NCBI RefSeq assembly: GCF_007745175.1
Contig: NZ_CP036271.1
Location: 1,508,154-1,572,153, forward strand
Length of the DNA: 64,000 bases
Reading direction: 5' to 3'
DNA from: Caulifigura coniformis
GTDB lineage: Bacteria > Planctomycetota > Planctomycetia > Planctomycetales > Planctomycetaceae
Shown here: positions 26,986 to 37,039 of the stretch, in pieces
Position numbering within the stretch: the stretch's first letter is position 1
Layout of the letters: each line of letters starts with the position of its first letter
Notes under the pieces: model-generated
Told to the model about the DNA's origin: nothing
The model's input: only the letters and a program-made list of their open reading frames with translations
Database searches by the model: none
Position numbers and translations under genes: made by a program

Positions 26986-29844
26986 TCAGCCGCGGTCCGG
27001 CTCGTCCGGATTGGGACGGCTGAACTGGACATCGTTCGCCTTGAGGAGTTCGTCGATCGGATTCCTGCCGTACATCGCCCAGTCGCGCGATGACAGGTCG
27101 AAATACTCGTTCGCGAGGCCACGCGTCAGGAACGTCTGCCGGAACGCCTCGAGCTCTTCAGGCGTCGAAGGAGTGCGGTTCAGAATCTTGACGACGTAGA
27201 ACTCCGACTTGTCGGCCGAGGCCGTCGTGCCGAGGTCTCCGGCCTTCATCTTCTCGAACACGGTCGTGAAGAAGTCGTTTCCGAGCGGCTTGAGTCCCGG
27301 CAGTTCAGTCAGAGTGGGAGCGGCTTCACGCTGCATGCTGCGCGTCGGAACGACCGGCATGCGGTACCACGAGAACTTCCCGGTCGGACGGACCGTGATG
27401 TAACCCGTCCCTTCCTTGCCGGTGATCGACTGCTCGGCGAAGACCTCGGCGAGCGGCTTGTCGGCCGCCTTGGCCATTTTGACCAGTTCCGCGGCGCGTT
27501 CTTCCGCCTTGACCCGGGCCTTGAGCTGTCGCCACGTCTTCACGACCTGCTCCTTGACGACCGCGTCTTCGAGTGACTCCGGCTCGTAGTCTCGGCGTTC
27601 ACCCGTGATCCAGTACAGGAACCGACTTCCCTGGCCGTTCGCATCGAGGCTCGCGGCCGGGCGGGGCATGTAGTTCATCGAACGTCCGAAATTCTCGAAC
27701 GCGTCTGTGGCGACTTCCGCCTTCTGCGGATGATTCACCGCGGCGGCCGCGCCAACCGGGTAGTCTTCGGAATCGCGCAGTTCCTGGAAGGAGAGCAGCG
27801 GCGCGTCGACAAAAACGAGGCCGTTCTTCTCTGCATACTCCTTCAGCTTCTTCGAAGCCGCTTCCGGGGTCAGATGGCCCGGGTCGCCCGCAGGCGTGTT
27901 GACCAGGGCGCCGATTTCCTCAGCGAACCACTGCGTCGCGGCGTCGATCTTCTTTTCCATGAGCGCCTGTGCCCGCTCGCGGATGATTTCCTCTTTCAAC
28001 TCGGCGCGGTAGGCGTCATCCAGCGGACGCACGGTCGGGAGCGGCGGATCGGCTGGCGGGGTCACACCTTCCAGGGGCGGCGTCGCCGGCGGAGGGAGGG
28101 TTGGAGGCGTCGTCGCGGGCACCCCATCAGCAGGGGGAGTGGCGGCCGGAGGAGCCGGATCGGCCTTCGGAGCCTCAGGTTTCGCGGGATCGGCCTGGGG
28201 AGCAGCGGGCGTTGCCGGCTCAGCCTTTGGCGCTTCCGGCGTCGTCGGTTCCGTCTTCGGCGTCTCGGCCTTCGGGGCCTCCGGCGTCACGGCATCGGGC
28301 TTCGGAGCTGCGGGAGGAGCGGCCCCTTCCGTGCTGGCGACCGGCGGAGCAGGCGGCTGTTCCTCCTGGAATGCCACGAACGACAGCCGGGAGACATTCG
28401 GCAGCATCGTCGACGGCTTGTCAGCCGGCGGCGCCGTCTCTGGAGCCTTTTCCGGCTCGGGAGCCGCCGGAGGCGCTTCCGCCTTCGGAGTGTCGGCCTT
28501 CGGCTCTTCCACCTTGGGGGCTTCCGTTTTCGGTGCTTCTGGCGTCGTGGCGGGGGGAGCCGCCGGCGGCGTCGCGGGAGCCTCGGTCTTCGGCGCCTCG
28601 GTCTTGGGCGTTTCCGGCATCGGGGCCGGCGGAGCGGCCGGGGCCGAGGTTTCGGACGGAGCTGCAGGAGGCGTCACGCCGTCGGTCGGCGGGACCGTCG
28701 GCGGCTTGAGGCTGTTCGGAAGGACTCCTTCGAGGGCGTTCGGCAGGCCACCGGGAGGAATCGCGGGCATCTCACCGAAGTCCGGTGCGCCCAGGTCGTC
28801 GCCGAACGGACGCTTCTTCAGTTCCTCGTAGCGCGCCTCGATCTCCTTGTCGGTCACTTCGCCGACCTGCTTCTCAAACGCGTCGTAGGGGGCTTCGAGA
28901 TAGGCCAGCTTCATCCGAGGAGGCTGGCGGAAGCCCGGCAGACCTTCCACGAACTTCCCCTCAGGCCCGTAGCCCGGAGGATTCGACTTGTGCTTCTGGA
29001 ACAGTTCTTCGAGTTCCTTCGTCGTCGGCTCGGCCTTGTCGTCCACAAAGTCGGACACCGGCAGGACGGCGATCTCCGCCTCGTCCGTGACGTTGAGCTT
29101 CTTGTAGTACTCGTACAGCGCCTCGGGCGTGGGCAGGGGACGCTGGTTGTAGAGCAGGTCGTAGGCCCGGCGGGCCTTGAGTTCATCCGAGAGGGCCGCG
29201 ATCAGGGCTTCTTCGCTGACGCCCATCCGCGTGCGGATCTCGGCAAACTGCTCCTGCGTCAGCGACTTTCCAGAGGTCATCGCAAGGCCGCGAATGAACT
29301 CGAACACGCCCTGCGCCGAGACGCCAATGCCGAGTTTTTCCGCTTCACGCTGCAGGAGCGTGGTGATCGCCATTTCGAGGTCGCTGTCCCAGGCGCCCGG
29401 GGTGTAGTGGAAGAACACCCGCTGGCCGAACTGCTCGGCGAACTGGGCGTTGAAGCCATTGACCCGCTGGTAGGCCTCCCCGACAAACTGGTTCACCAGG
29501 TTGCGTTCGCGCTTCATCGCGAACACCTGCTGCCCGGTCAGGTTTCCGGAACTCATCTGGATGGCTGATGGATCCTGGCGTCCCCAGCTCAGCCACAGGC
29601 CGAGCACCGCGCCGGCGACAGTCCCGATGGTGACGTATTCGGACGACTTGCCGTTGACCTGTCCGATGACCCAGGCTGCCCCGCCGAACATGGCGGCGAG
29701 AGCGAGGACGACCAGCACCGCGGGCATGTTCTCGGGACGTGCGTTCACGGCCCCCAGAATCACGAACGAGATCATGGCCAGTCCCGTGGTCATGACCATC
29801 AGCACCTTCTGGTGCTTGCGAAACACGTGGAGCGTCGAAGGCAT
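26986..29844 (-). CDS. PpiD/SurA-like membrane chaperone with Pro/Ala-rich linker, parvulin domain not visible
   Basis: The 952-residue protein starts with three hydrophobic segments (about 14-35, 42-62 and 72-90), so it is inner-membrane anchored. Residues 100-340 resemble the SurA/PpiD N-terminal chaperone region (LTGQQVFAMKRERNLVNQF, LPTPEALYEYYKKLNVTDE). From about 375 to 600 there is a low-complexity linker of Pro/Ala/Glu/Lys-rich repeats such as TPEAPKAETPKTEP. The last 330 residues are helical with a conserved RPLDDAYRAELKEEIIRERA segment. The rotamase core of PpiD, which should follow the N-terminal region, is not seen. A GAGGTG ribosome site precedes the ATG. It probably helps fold exported proteins. 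Confidence 0.6.
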   Translation of the reverse strand: MPSTLHVFRKHQKVLMVMTTGLAMISFVILGAVNARPENMPAVLVVLALAAMFGGAAWVIGQVNGKSSEYVTIGTVAGAVLGLWLSWGRQDPSAIQMSSGNLTGQQVFAMKRERNLVNQFVGEAYQRVNGFNAQFAEQFGQRVFFHYTPGAWDSDLEMAITTLLQREAEKLGIGVSAQGVFEFIRGLAMTSGKSLTQEQFAEIRTRMGVSEEALIAALSDELKARRAYDLLYNQRPLPTPEALYEYYKKLNVTDEAEIAVLPVSDFVDDKAEPTTKELEELFQKHKSNPPGYGPEGKFVEGLPGFRQPPRMKLAYLEAPYDAFEKQVGEVTDKEIEARYEELKKRPFGDDLGAPDFGEMPAIPPGGLPNALEGVLPNSLKPPTVPPTDGVTPPAAPSETSAPAAPPAPMPETPKTEAPKTEAPATPPAAPPATTPEAPKTEAPKVEEPKADTPKAEAPPAAPEPEKAPETAPPADKPSTMLPNVSRLSFVAFQEEQPPAPPVASTEGAAPPAAPKPDAVTPEAPKAETPKTEPTTPEAPKAEPATPAAPQADPAKPEAPKADPAPPAATPPADGVPATTPPTLPPPATPPLEGVTPPADPPLPTVRPLDDAYRAELKEEIIRERAQALMEKKIDAATQWFAEEIGALVNTPAGDPGHLTPEAASKKLKEYAEKNGLVFVDAPLLSFQELRDSEDYPVGAAAAVNHPQKAEVATDAFENFGRSMNYMPRPAASLDANGQGSRFLYWITGERRDYEPESLEDAVVKEQVVKTWRQLKARVKAEERAAELVKMAKAADKPLAEVFAEQSITGKEGTGYITVRPTGKFSWYRMPVVPTRSMQREAAPTLTELPGLKPLGNDFFTTVFEKMKAGDLGTTASADKSEFYVVKILNRTPSTPEELEAFRQTFLTRGLANEYFDLSSRDWAMYGRNPIDELLKANDVQFSRPNPDEPDRG

Positions 29845-30237
29845 CCGAAATCACCTCGGGGGTTGCTGTGGCATCGTGCCAGAGCCGGGTCAGTCAATTC
29901 CTCCGGGCGCGTTGCGTCCGGTCTCCAAAGGACGCCGCCGGACGTCTCATCAGGCGGCCTCGCTGCGTCGACGGATGTCGCGAAAATGGCCTGTCAATCG
30001 GCCGTCTATGCGAGTCCGCCGCGCTTCCCTGTCGCTTGACAATCCGTGGAGCGATGCCTTAAGCAAGCCGCAACTTCAAGCAGGCGTGGGATCAGCGTCG
30101 GCATTGTAGCGGTGCCCTGACATCGCTCAAGGTCGCTCGCCTCCTCCCCAGGACGCCCCCAAACCCCACGACGGTGTCGTGGGGATCGCGTTTGGGGCGC
30201 ACGGGTTTCATTGGTCGTCTCCGGGGAACAATTGTCC
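29845..30237. other. Divergent intergenic region between the PpiD-like gene and topA
   Basis: No gene is supported. It contains a perfect TTGACA at 30036-30041 with a poor -10 partner, and a long stem-loop just upstream of topA (separate entry). Confidence 0.4.
30154..30199 (+). promoter_or_regulatory. Long stem-loop in the topA leader
   Basis: The sequence can fold into a two-tier hairpin. The inner stem is CCCCACGAC/GTCGTGGGG with a three-base loop. An outer stem, CGCCCC-AAAC with GTTTGGGGCG, has a bulged C on the left and a short internal loop on the right. It ends 38 bases before the proposed topA start and might control its translation or respond to supercoiling. That is inference from structure alone. 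Confidence 0.4.
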
Positions 30238-32928
30238 GTGGCTGGAAAACGGAAAAAAGGACTGGTGATCGTCGAATCCCCGGCGAAAGCCAAGAAGATC
30301 GGGGGGTTCCTGGGCAGCGATTACGAGGTCCGCGCCAGCATGGGACATGTCCGGGACCTGCCGCAGGACGCGTCCCAGATTCCCGAGGAGTTCAAGAAGC
30401 AAAGCTGGGCCCGGCTGGGGGTAAACACCACCCAGGACTTCAGTCCGCTCTACGTCGTTCCCCCTGAGAAGAAGAAGGTCGTCAACGAACTCAAGTCGCT
30501 TCTCAAGGATGTGGATGAACTGATCCTCGCGACCGACGAAGACCGCGAAGGAGAAAGCATCGGCTGGCACCTCGCGGATATCCTCCAGCCCAAGGTCCCC
30601 GTCAAACGGATGACCTTCGACGAAATCACCAAGTCGGCGATTCTCAAGGCGATCCAGAACACCCGGGAACTCGACACCAACCTCGTCGAGGCCCAGGAAA
30701 CCCGCCGCATTCTCGACCGGCTTTACGGCTACACCCTCAGCCCGCTGCTGTGGAAGAAGATCCGCCGCGGACTCTCCGCGGGCCGCGTCCAGAGCGTGGC
30801 CGTCCGAGTCCTCGTGCAGCGTGAACTCGAACGGCTGGCGTTCGTCAAAGGGTCGTACTGGGATCTCAAGGCAAACCTGCAAACCCCGAAGCCCGAAAGC
30901 TTCGCGGCCCAGCTGGTGGCCGTCGGCGGACAGCGGATCGCCCAGGGAAAAGACTTCGACGAATCGACCGGGCGGATTACCGACGGCGTGAACGTCCTCC
31001 TGCTGGCGGAAGAACCGGCCAAGGCGCTGCAGGCCCGTCTGAAATCGGTTCCGTGGACGGTGACCGATCTCGAGAGCCGGCCCCAGACCCGCCGCCCCTC
31101 GCCGCCATTTACCACCAGCACCCTGCAGCAGGAAGCCAACCGCAAGCTGAGCATGAGCGCCAAGGAGACGATGCAGACCGCGCAACGTCTCTACGAAGAC
31201 GGGCACATCACCTACATGCGTACCGACAGCGTCAGCCTGTCGCAGGAAGCCCTCACCGCGGCCCGCGGCCGCATTTCCTCCAGCTACGGCCAGGATTACC
31301 TCAGCGACACGCCCCGGCAGTACTCCAACCGCACCAAGAACGCACAGGAAGCTCACGAAGCGATCCGCCCCGCCGGCACCGAGATGCTGACGGCCGATGA
31401 AATCGGCCTCGGCGGCCGTGAAGCGCGTCTGTACGACATGATCTGGAAGCGGACCGTCGCCTCACAGATGGCCGAGGCCCGCCTGCTCTTCACAACAGCG
31501 ACCATCACGGCGGGCGACGCCGAGTTCCGGGCGACCGGCCGCCAGGTCCAGTTCCCCGGTTACTTCCGTGCGTATGTCGAAGGGAGCGACGATCCGGAAG
31601 CGGCCCTCGAAAGTGAAGAGGCCGCTCTGCCGCATCTCGAAAAGGGTCAGACGCTCAACTGCACCGAGGTCGAAGCCCTGGGGCACGAAACCAAGCCGCC
31701 GGCGCGCTACACCGAAGCCACGCTCGTGCGGAAGCTCGAAGCCGAAGGGATCGGCCGGCCGTCGACGTACGCGAGCATCATCAGCACGGTGCAGGACCGC
31801 GGTTACGTCCGCAAGACCAACAACCAGCTGATCCCGACGTTCACGGCCCTGGCGGTCACCCGGCTGCTCGAACAGCATTTCCCTCAACTGGTTGACCTCG
31901 CGTTCACCGCCCAGATGGAACAGTCGCTCGACGACATTTCCAACGGGCAGGGCGCACGGGTTCCGTATCTCAAAGGGTTCTACAACGGCACGGAAGGGCT
32001 TGAACAGCAGGTGAAGGCCCGCGAAGAGGGGATCGACCCGCGCGTCGCCTGCACGATCCAGCTCGACAAGCTGTCGCCGGCCGTCCGTGTCGGCAAGTTC
32101 GGGCCGTACCTCGAGCGAACCAACGACGGCGAAACCGTGACCGCCTCACTGCCGGACGACATCTCTCCGGCCGATTTGAGCGACCAGCTCGCCGAGGAAC
32201 TCTTCCATAGGAAACAGCAGGGCCCTAAGTCGCTGGGCATGCACCCCGAGACGGGCATGCCCATCTTCGTGATGAACGGCCCGTTCGGACCTTACCTCCA
32301 GATGGGAGAAGTCGTTCAGGATGGCCCGAAGCCCAAGCGGGTTTCGGTCCCCAAGAACCTGAATCCGGATACAGTCGAGTTCGACACGGCCGTCGCGCTC
32401 CTCGCCCTCCCGCGGCAGCTCGGGAAGCACCCGGAGGACGGCAAGGTCGTCAACGCCGGTGTCGGCCGGTTCGGGCCGTATGTCCAGCACGCGGGACGCT
32501 ACAAGTCGCTCGGGAAGGACGACGACGTGCTGACGATCACGATGGATCGGGCCGTCGAACTCATCAAGGAGATCAAGGGCCGCGCCGGGGCGACGCCTCT
32601 CCGGGAACTGGGCGAGCATCCCCAGGGTGGGGGGGCGATTCAGATCTTCGAGGGCCGCTACGGCCCCTACGTGAAACACGGGAAGACCAACGCCACGCTT
32701 CCCAAGGACAAAGACCCGCAGCTGGTGACCATCGAGGAAGCCATCTCGCTGCTCGAAGCACGGGCCGGCGCTCCCAAGAAGGGGAGAGCCGCGCGCGGCA
32801 AAGCCGCGGCGCCTACGACCGCCGCCCGAAAGACGGCCAAGCCGAAGGCCAAGGCCCCCAAGGCGACCGACGAAGCCGCGAAGCCCAAGGAACCGAAGAC
32901 GCCCAAGTTCAAGAAGAAAAAGAAGTAG
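30238..32928 (+). CDS. topA: DNA topoisomerase I (type IA)
   Basis: TopA relaxes negative supercoils by passing one strand through a break. The TOPRIM domain opens with [17 protein letters not shown] and has the metal-binding DEDREGE. The active-site tyrosine sits in [13 protein letters not shown]. The C-terminal part contains repeated topoisomerase I C-terminal modules ([20 protein letters not shown]) and no cysteine zinc ribbons; it ends in a Lys/Ala/Pro tail of about 60 residues typical of actinobacterial and planctomycete enzymes. The first start codons are non-ATG. The GTG at 30238 fits best, with GGGGAA 11 bases upstream; TTG at 30211 or 30232 are alternatives. The 896-residue length is normal. 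Confidence 0.95.
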   Translation: MAGKRKKGLVIVESPAKAKKIGGFLGSDYEVRASMGHVRDLPQDASQIPEEFKKQSWARLGVNTTQDFSPLYVVPPEKKKVVNELKSLLKDVDELILATDEDREGESIGWHLADILQPKVPVKRMTFDEITKSAILKAIQNTRELDTNLVEAQETRRILDRLYGYTLSPLLWKKIRRGLSAGRVQSVAVRVLVQRELERLAFVKGSYWDLKANLQTPKPESFAAQLVAVGGQRIAQGKDFDESTGRITDGVNVLLLAEEPAKALQARLKSVPWTVTDLESRPQTRRPSPPFTTSTLQQEANRKLSMSAKETMQTAQRLYEDGHITYMRTDSVSLSQEALTAARGRISSSYGQDYLSDTPRQYSNRTKNAQEAHEAIRPAGTEMLTADEIGLGGREARLYDMIWKRTVASQMAEARLLFTTATITAGDAEFRATGRQVQFPGYFRAYVEGSDDPEAALESEEAALPHLEKGQTLNCTEVEALGHETKPPARYTEATLVRKLEAEGIGRPSTYASIISTVQDRGYVRKTNNQLIPTFTALAVTRLLEQHFPQLVDLAFTAQMEQSLDDISNGQGARVPYLKGFYNGTEGLEQQVKAREEGIDPRVACTIQLDKLSPAVRVGKFGPYLERTNDGETVTASLPDDISPADLSDQLAEELFHRKQQGPKSLGMHPETGMPIFVMNGPFGPYLQMGEVVQDGPKPKRVSVPKNLNPDTVEFDTAVALLALPRQLGKHPEDGKVVNAGVGRFGPYVQHAGRYKSLGKDDDVLTITMDRAVELIKEIKGRAGATPLRELGEHPQGGGAIQIFEGRYGPYVKHGKTNATLPKDKDPQLVTIEEAISLLEARAGAPKKGRAARGKAAAPTTAARKTAKPKAKAPKATDEAAKPKEPKTPKFKKKKK

Positions 32929-33027
32929 CAATCGCCCGGCCACGGGCTGATTTGCACCGCGGGAAGCGGAACTCGAATGCAGGGCTCGTGTCCGGCTGGC
33001 GGCGCCTTCCGTGGTTCCTCCTGAGGC

Positions 33028-33828
33028 ATGGCGATGTGGGACGTCACCCAGTACACCCGGTTTCAGTCCGAACGCGCCCGGCCGTTCTTTGATCTGGTCG
33101 CCCAGATCCCGCAGGCCGCCGCCGAGCTCATTGTCGACCTGGGCTGCGGCACGGGCGAACAGACGGCCACGCTACTCAACCGCTGGCCTGAGGCCCACGT
33201 CCTCGGGCTCGACAGTTCTCCCGAAATGCTCGCGAAGTCTGCGTCTTTCGTACGCGCCGGCCAGATCGATTTCCAATCCGCCGACATCTCCAGTTGGGAG
33301 CCGACAGGGCCTGTCGACATCCTTATCAGCAACGCCGCGCTTCAATGGCTGCCTGATCACGAACGGTTGATCCCGCGGCTGGCATCCCACGTCGCGCCTG
33401 GCGGGACGCTCGCCGTCCAGATGCCCAACCGATTCCGTAATACGAGCCAGCGCATCATCGAAGACGCGATTGCCTCCGGCCCGTGGCGCGACCGGCTCCG
33501 GGACATCGGCCTGCAGCGCGATTCGGTCCTGCCATCGGAAACCTATGTGCGTCTCCTCCTGGAGCGCGGCTTCACGGTCAACTCGTGGGAGACAACCTAC
33601 AACCACCTCCTGGGCGAGAACGGGCCACTCGAATGGCTGAAAGGGACCGCCATCCGCCCCCTTCTGGACGCGCTGGAGCCGGACGAGGGGCCCGCGTTCC
33701 TCGAAGCGCTCAGCACCCGCCTGAACGCCGCCTTCCCATCCCGCGGCGGCGTGACCCTGTTCCCGATGCAGCGACTCTTCTTCGTCGCGCAGCGGGGCGA
33801 CATGCGTGACTCGCCACGCGCCTCCTGA
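33028..33828 (+). CDS. tam: Trans-aconitate 2-methyltransferase-like SAM methyltransferase
   Basis: The 266-residue protein has a class I SAM-binding fold. Motif I is IVDLGCGTGEQTATLL, and the MWDVTQYTRFQSERARPFFDL start, LLxRWP spacing and ISNAALQWLPDHERL segment are those of Tam. This enzyme methylates trans-aconitate, an inhibitor of aconitase, formed spontaneously from cis-aconitate. It is 99 bases downstream of topA on the same strand but probably not in the same operon. A second in-frame ATG six bases later (MWDVT) is equally possible as start. Confidence 0.85.
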   Translation: MAMWDVTQYTRFQSERARPFFDLVAQIPQAAAELIVDLGCGTGEQTATLLNRWPEAHVLGLDSSPEMLAKSASFVRAGQIDFQSADISSWEPTGPVDILISNAALQWLPDHERLIPRLASHVAPGGTLAVQMPNRFRNTSQRIIEDAIASGPWRDRLRDIGLQRDSVLPSETYVRLLLERGFTVNSWETTYNHLLGENGPLEWLKGTAIRPLLDALEPDEGPAFLEALSTRLNAAFPSRGGVTLFPMQRLFFVAQRGDMRDSPRAS

Positions 33829-33883
33829 GTGCAGGCCGCCACGACTGGGCTGCGTCCTCTCGGGTGCACTCGAAAGTGCGCAC

Positions 33884-33916
33884 AAAAAAGGCTGCGTCCC
33901 GGGAGGGACGCAGCCT
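33884..33916 (-). terminator. Intrinsic terminator of rho
   Basis: On the minus strand, twelve-base perfect arms (AGGCTGCGTCCC and its complement) enclose a four-base loop and are followed by a run of six T. It lies 26 bases after the rho stop codon, so Rho itself is terminated intrinsically. Confidence 0.85.
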
Positions 33917-33941
33917 GAAGAGGGAGACTGCTCGACCTGAG

Positions 33942-35906
33942 TTACAGCACGTTGCGGATTCGCGCGAGGAACTCGGTGTTGGTCGGGAACTTCGCGAGGG
34001 TGCGGATCAGCTGATCCATGGCCTCGGTGGGATTCATCGACACCAGGCTGCGGCGGAGCATGATCACGCCATCCAGCACTTCGGGCGAGAGAATCTTCTC
34101 TTCGCGGCGGGTGCCCGACTTCGTGATATCGAGAGCCGGCCAGATGCGGCGATCGGCGAGATCGCGGCTGAGGACGAGCTCCATGTTGCCGGTGCCTTTG
34201 AACTCCTGGAAGATGACTTCGTCCATCTTGCTGTTCGTGTCGATCAGCGCGGTGGCGATGACGGTCAGCGAGCCGCCGTCTTCGAAACGGCGGGCCGTTC
34301 CGAACATCTTCTTGGGAATATCCAGGGCCTTCACATCGAGACCGCCGGTCATCACGCCGCGAGCGCGGCCGGACTGGCTGATCCACTTGTTGAAAGCACG
34401 GGCGGTCCGGGTGACCGAGTCCATCAGGATGACCACATCCTTGCCTTCTTCCGCGAGACGCTTGCCGCGTTCGAAGATGAGCTGGCTGATGCGGACATGG
34501 CTTTCGATTTCGCGGTCCATCGAGGAGGCGATGACTTCGCCCTTGATGTTCCGACGCATGTCGGTGACTTCCTCGGGCCGCTCGTCGATGAGCAGCACGA
34601 TGAGGTGCACTTCCGGATGATTGGTCGAAATCGACTCGGCGATCTGCTGGAGCAGGATCGTCTTGCCGGTTCGCGGCGGAGCAACGATGAGCGCCCGCTG
34701 TCCCTTGCCGATCGGCGTGAGCAGGTCCATGACCCGCATTGCCACCGGTCCGCCCGGGATCTCCAGCCGGAGCTGCTCGTGCGGATTGACCGGCGTGAGC
34801 GTGTCGAAGTGCTTCAGTTCCTCGAACTGCTCGGGCGGCTTGCCGTCGATCGATTCGATGTTGAGCAGCCGCGGACCCTGACCGCGCGATCCGGGACCGA
34901 CTTCGCCCTTGATGAGGATGCCCTCACGCAGGTGATGCCGTTCGACGAACGAGCTGGAAACGAACGGGTCCGTTTCGCGGGCGGCGTAGTCATTGGTGAC
35001 GTCGCGGAGGAAGCCGTATCCCTTGGGATGCAGTTCCAGGACGCCTTCGATCACGCCGCTGGTGACGGCCGGTTCCGGAGGCGGAGCGTTCCGCTGGAAC
35101 TTGGAGGTCGGACCACGACTCTTCTTGAAATCGGGGCGATCATTGCCGCCGCCCTGGTGGCGGAACCGGTCGTTTCGCTGATTGCCGCCGCCGTACGGCG
35201 ACCGCTGGCGATACTGCCCCTGCTGCCGACCCATTCCCTGGTGATGTCCCTGCTGGCCGGAATTCTGTCCCGAACCTGCGTTCTCTCCGTTGTTGTCTCC
35301 ACCGCGTCCCTTTTTCCGGCGACGACGGCGACGGCGACGCGGGCCTCCTTCGCCCGGTTCTCCTGTTCCCTGCTGCCCCCCTTCGGCGGAGCCAGATTCT
35401 TCCAGCCCGGGACGATCGTCGTCGCTGTCGTCGATGTCGTCGGCATGATCATCGTCACGCGAAACGCGTTGATCGCGCTGGTCACGACCGCCGAATCCAT
35501 CGGTGAACTTGACCGGGCCCGAGTCGGGTTCGAATCCGAAATCGTCCTGCGGCTCGGGCTGGGCACGCTCGCGGCGGGCGGGAGCGGAGGAGGCGGAAGA
35601 CCGGGGCGATTCCTCGGCCGGCGCTTCGGAGCGGGACCGGGAGGCCGTTTTGCGGGTGCGGGCGGGCTTGGCCGGCGCGGGAGGCGCTTCGTCGATGATA
35701 TCGGCGCCGAAATCGTCGCCGGCGTCATGCTGCTGGCGGGTCTCTTCGAAGTCGAAGTCGGTGAGCGACTCGTCGAGGTCCGCGTCGCGCTTCACCGATT
35801 TGGCCGCGGGTTTCCGAGTACGAGCCGCCGGTTTGCGGCCGCTGGACGAACTGCTGGAGCTCGACGAGGAGGAGCTTCGAGACGAGCGGGAACGATTGGT
35901 TGCCAT
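33942..35906 (-). CDS. rho: Transcription termination factor Rho with long disordered N-terminus
   Basis: Rho is the hexameric RNA helicase that ends transcription at unstructured C-rich RNA. The 654-residue protein is about 235 longer than the Escherichia coli form. Residues 1-283 are low complexity: a Ser run, then acidic and basic patches, an Arg run (RRRRRRRKKG near 190-200) and a Gln/Gly/Asn-rich tract. The cold-shock-like RNA-binding domain begins near 284 (GVLELHPKGYGFL). Walker A is APPRTGKT (409-416), and the later motifs VILMDSVTRTARAFN are present. The usual N-terminal Rho_N helix bundle is not seen. Similar extensions occur in actinobacterial and bacteroidete Rho proteins. The gene is terminated by a strong hairpin. 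Confidence 0.95.
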   Translation of the reverse strand: MATNRSRSSRSSSSSSSSSSSSGRKPAARTRKPAAKSVKRDADLDESLTDFDFEETRQQHDAGDDFGADIIDEAPPAPAKPARTRKTASRSRSEAPAEESPRSSASSAPARRERAQPEPQDDFGFEPDSGPVKFTDGFGGRDQRDQRVSRDDDHADDIDDSDDDRPGLEESGSAEGGQQGTGEPGEGGPRRRRRRRRKKGRGGDNNGENAGSGQNSGQQGHHQGMGRQQGQYRQRSPYGGGNQRNDRFRHQGGGNDRPDFKKSRGPTSKFQRNAPPPEPAVTSGVIEGVLELHPKGYGFLRDVTNDYAARETDPFVSSSFVERHHLREGILIKGEVGPGSRGQGPRLLNIESIDGKPPEQFEELKHFDTLTPVNPHEQLRLEIPGGPVAMRVMDLLTPIGKGQRALIVAPPRTGKTILLQQIAESISTNHPEVHLIVLLIDERPEEVTDMRRNIKGEVIASSMDREIESHVRISQLIFERGKRLAEEGKDVVILMDSVTRTARAFNKWISQSGRARGVMTGGLDVKALDIPKKMFGTARRFEDGGSLTVIATALIDTNSKMDEVIFQEFKGTGNMELVLSRDLADRRIWPALDITKSGTRREEKILSPEVLDGVIMLRRSLVSMNPTEAMDQLIRTLAKFPTNTEFLARIRNVL

Positions 35907-36398
35907 TCCGGAATCCGAATCAATTCAGTGGCGGAAAGAAACAAGTGAGCCGAACGATCGCACCTGCCACGGTGGTGAGCGGTCGCGCGTTCTTTCAGCA
36001 GCGAGTGCTGTCAGGCCTGGCATCCCGCACACACAACACGCGAGAGCCCGGAACGCGACCGGCGATGATTGGCTGCCTCAGTGGTCCGAGGCGATTTTTC
36101 CTCAACGAGGCGCCGTCGAAAGACAGCCGCCTGGGTGGGACCTCACTGGGTGACAAAGTGGAAACGACTTTTGAGGACTCCAGTCCTCCCCAATGAAAAG
36201 CCGAATGCCCAGAGTTCTGCTGCGCCTGACGAGCGCGAGGTTGGTCGTGCGAATGAACCGGCCAGGTGGAAGGAACTGAACTCACCTTCAGGCGGCGTTG
36301 AGGCAACCTGCCATTTGGCAGCCCGGCCGACCAACCGATTGAAGGCAGCAGAGCAACTTGCCTGCCAGCCCCCGAAAATCGGGGTGAACTCCTTGGGT

Positions 36399-36417
36399 AT
36401 GCCAACCAGGTTGGCAT
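36399..36417. repeat. Perfect 19-bp palindrome
   Basis: ATGCCAACC and GGTTGGCAT are perfectly complementary around a single central base. The very short loop suits a protein-binding dyad better than an RNA hairpin. It lies about 500 bases upstream of the rho start codon. Confidence 0.55.
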
Positions 36418-37011
36418 GAGTGCCCGATCGATGCCCGACTCAGCCGTCGGGGAACGAACATTGAACATGGCTGTGAACCAGACCGCATCCAGGTCTCGGG
36501 AGTTGCGTATTCCGCGCCAGTGCGCGTCTGAACAGCCGCTTCCTGAGGGACCAAAATGACCGCTGATCGGCTCCCCTTCGCGTTCGCCGTTCCATCTCGC
36601 AATTCACGGGGATCCCAAGCCGAAACAGCCTGGCCCACGAACAACGATCACGAGGCGGACGCTTCATCGCCTGGGGCTCCCGATGGTGCACCAGACGGCG
36701 ATTTCACCGCCTCCGACGAGGCAAGGGCTTCATTCCGGCACCGGTTTTCGAACCCACTCGGAGTGAGGAGGCCCGAATGACAGGCATCCGGACGACGAAA
36801 TCTCTCAGTCAGTCATCAACGGCGAACGACCCGACGCCCGACCGTGATGCAACTGCTTCAATCCACTGGTGACCATTCCCGTCGAAGCCGGTTCCTGAGA
36901 ACCAGATTCTGGAACAGTCAGGGAAGAAGCTGTCTTGCCGCTCCGTCGCTAGAGCAGGGAGCCGGCAAAACTGCAGAGCTGAGTGACACGTCTGCAGCAA
37001 ACTCTTTAGAA

Positions 37012-37039
37012 ATCCTAATAGCACGCAGCGGCGTGTCAA
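37012..37039 (-). promoter_or_regulatory. Candidate sigma-70-type promoter firing toward rho
   Basis: On the minus strand a perfect TTGACA (37034-37039) is followed after 16 bases by TAGGAT (37012-37017), four of six matches to TATAAT. The surroundings are AT-rich. If used, the transcript would run about 1.1 kb before the rho start. Confidence 0.33.

Noticed and set aside
27730-29568. Long plus-strand open frame opposite the PpiD-like gene
   Set aside because: Shadow of low-complexity codons; the product is an Arg-rich run with no coherent fold.
30036-30064. Perfect TTGACA as topA promoter
   Set aside because: The best 17-base-spaced -10 is TTAAGC, with only two matches.
36556-36780. 74-residue open frame in the rho upstream region
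   Set aside because: No domain, signal or ribosome site, and composition is that of random high-GC sequence.
36809-36990. Minus-strand TTCGACGGGAA and a GGTTCGAAAACC string reminiscent of tmRNA ends
   Set aside because: The two are only about 130 bases apart and no tRNA-like acceptor stem, tag frame or pseudoknots were found.
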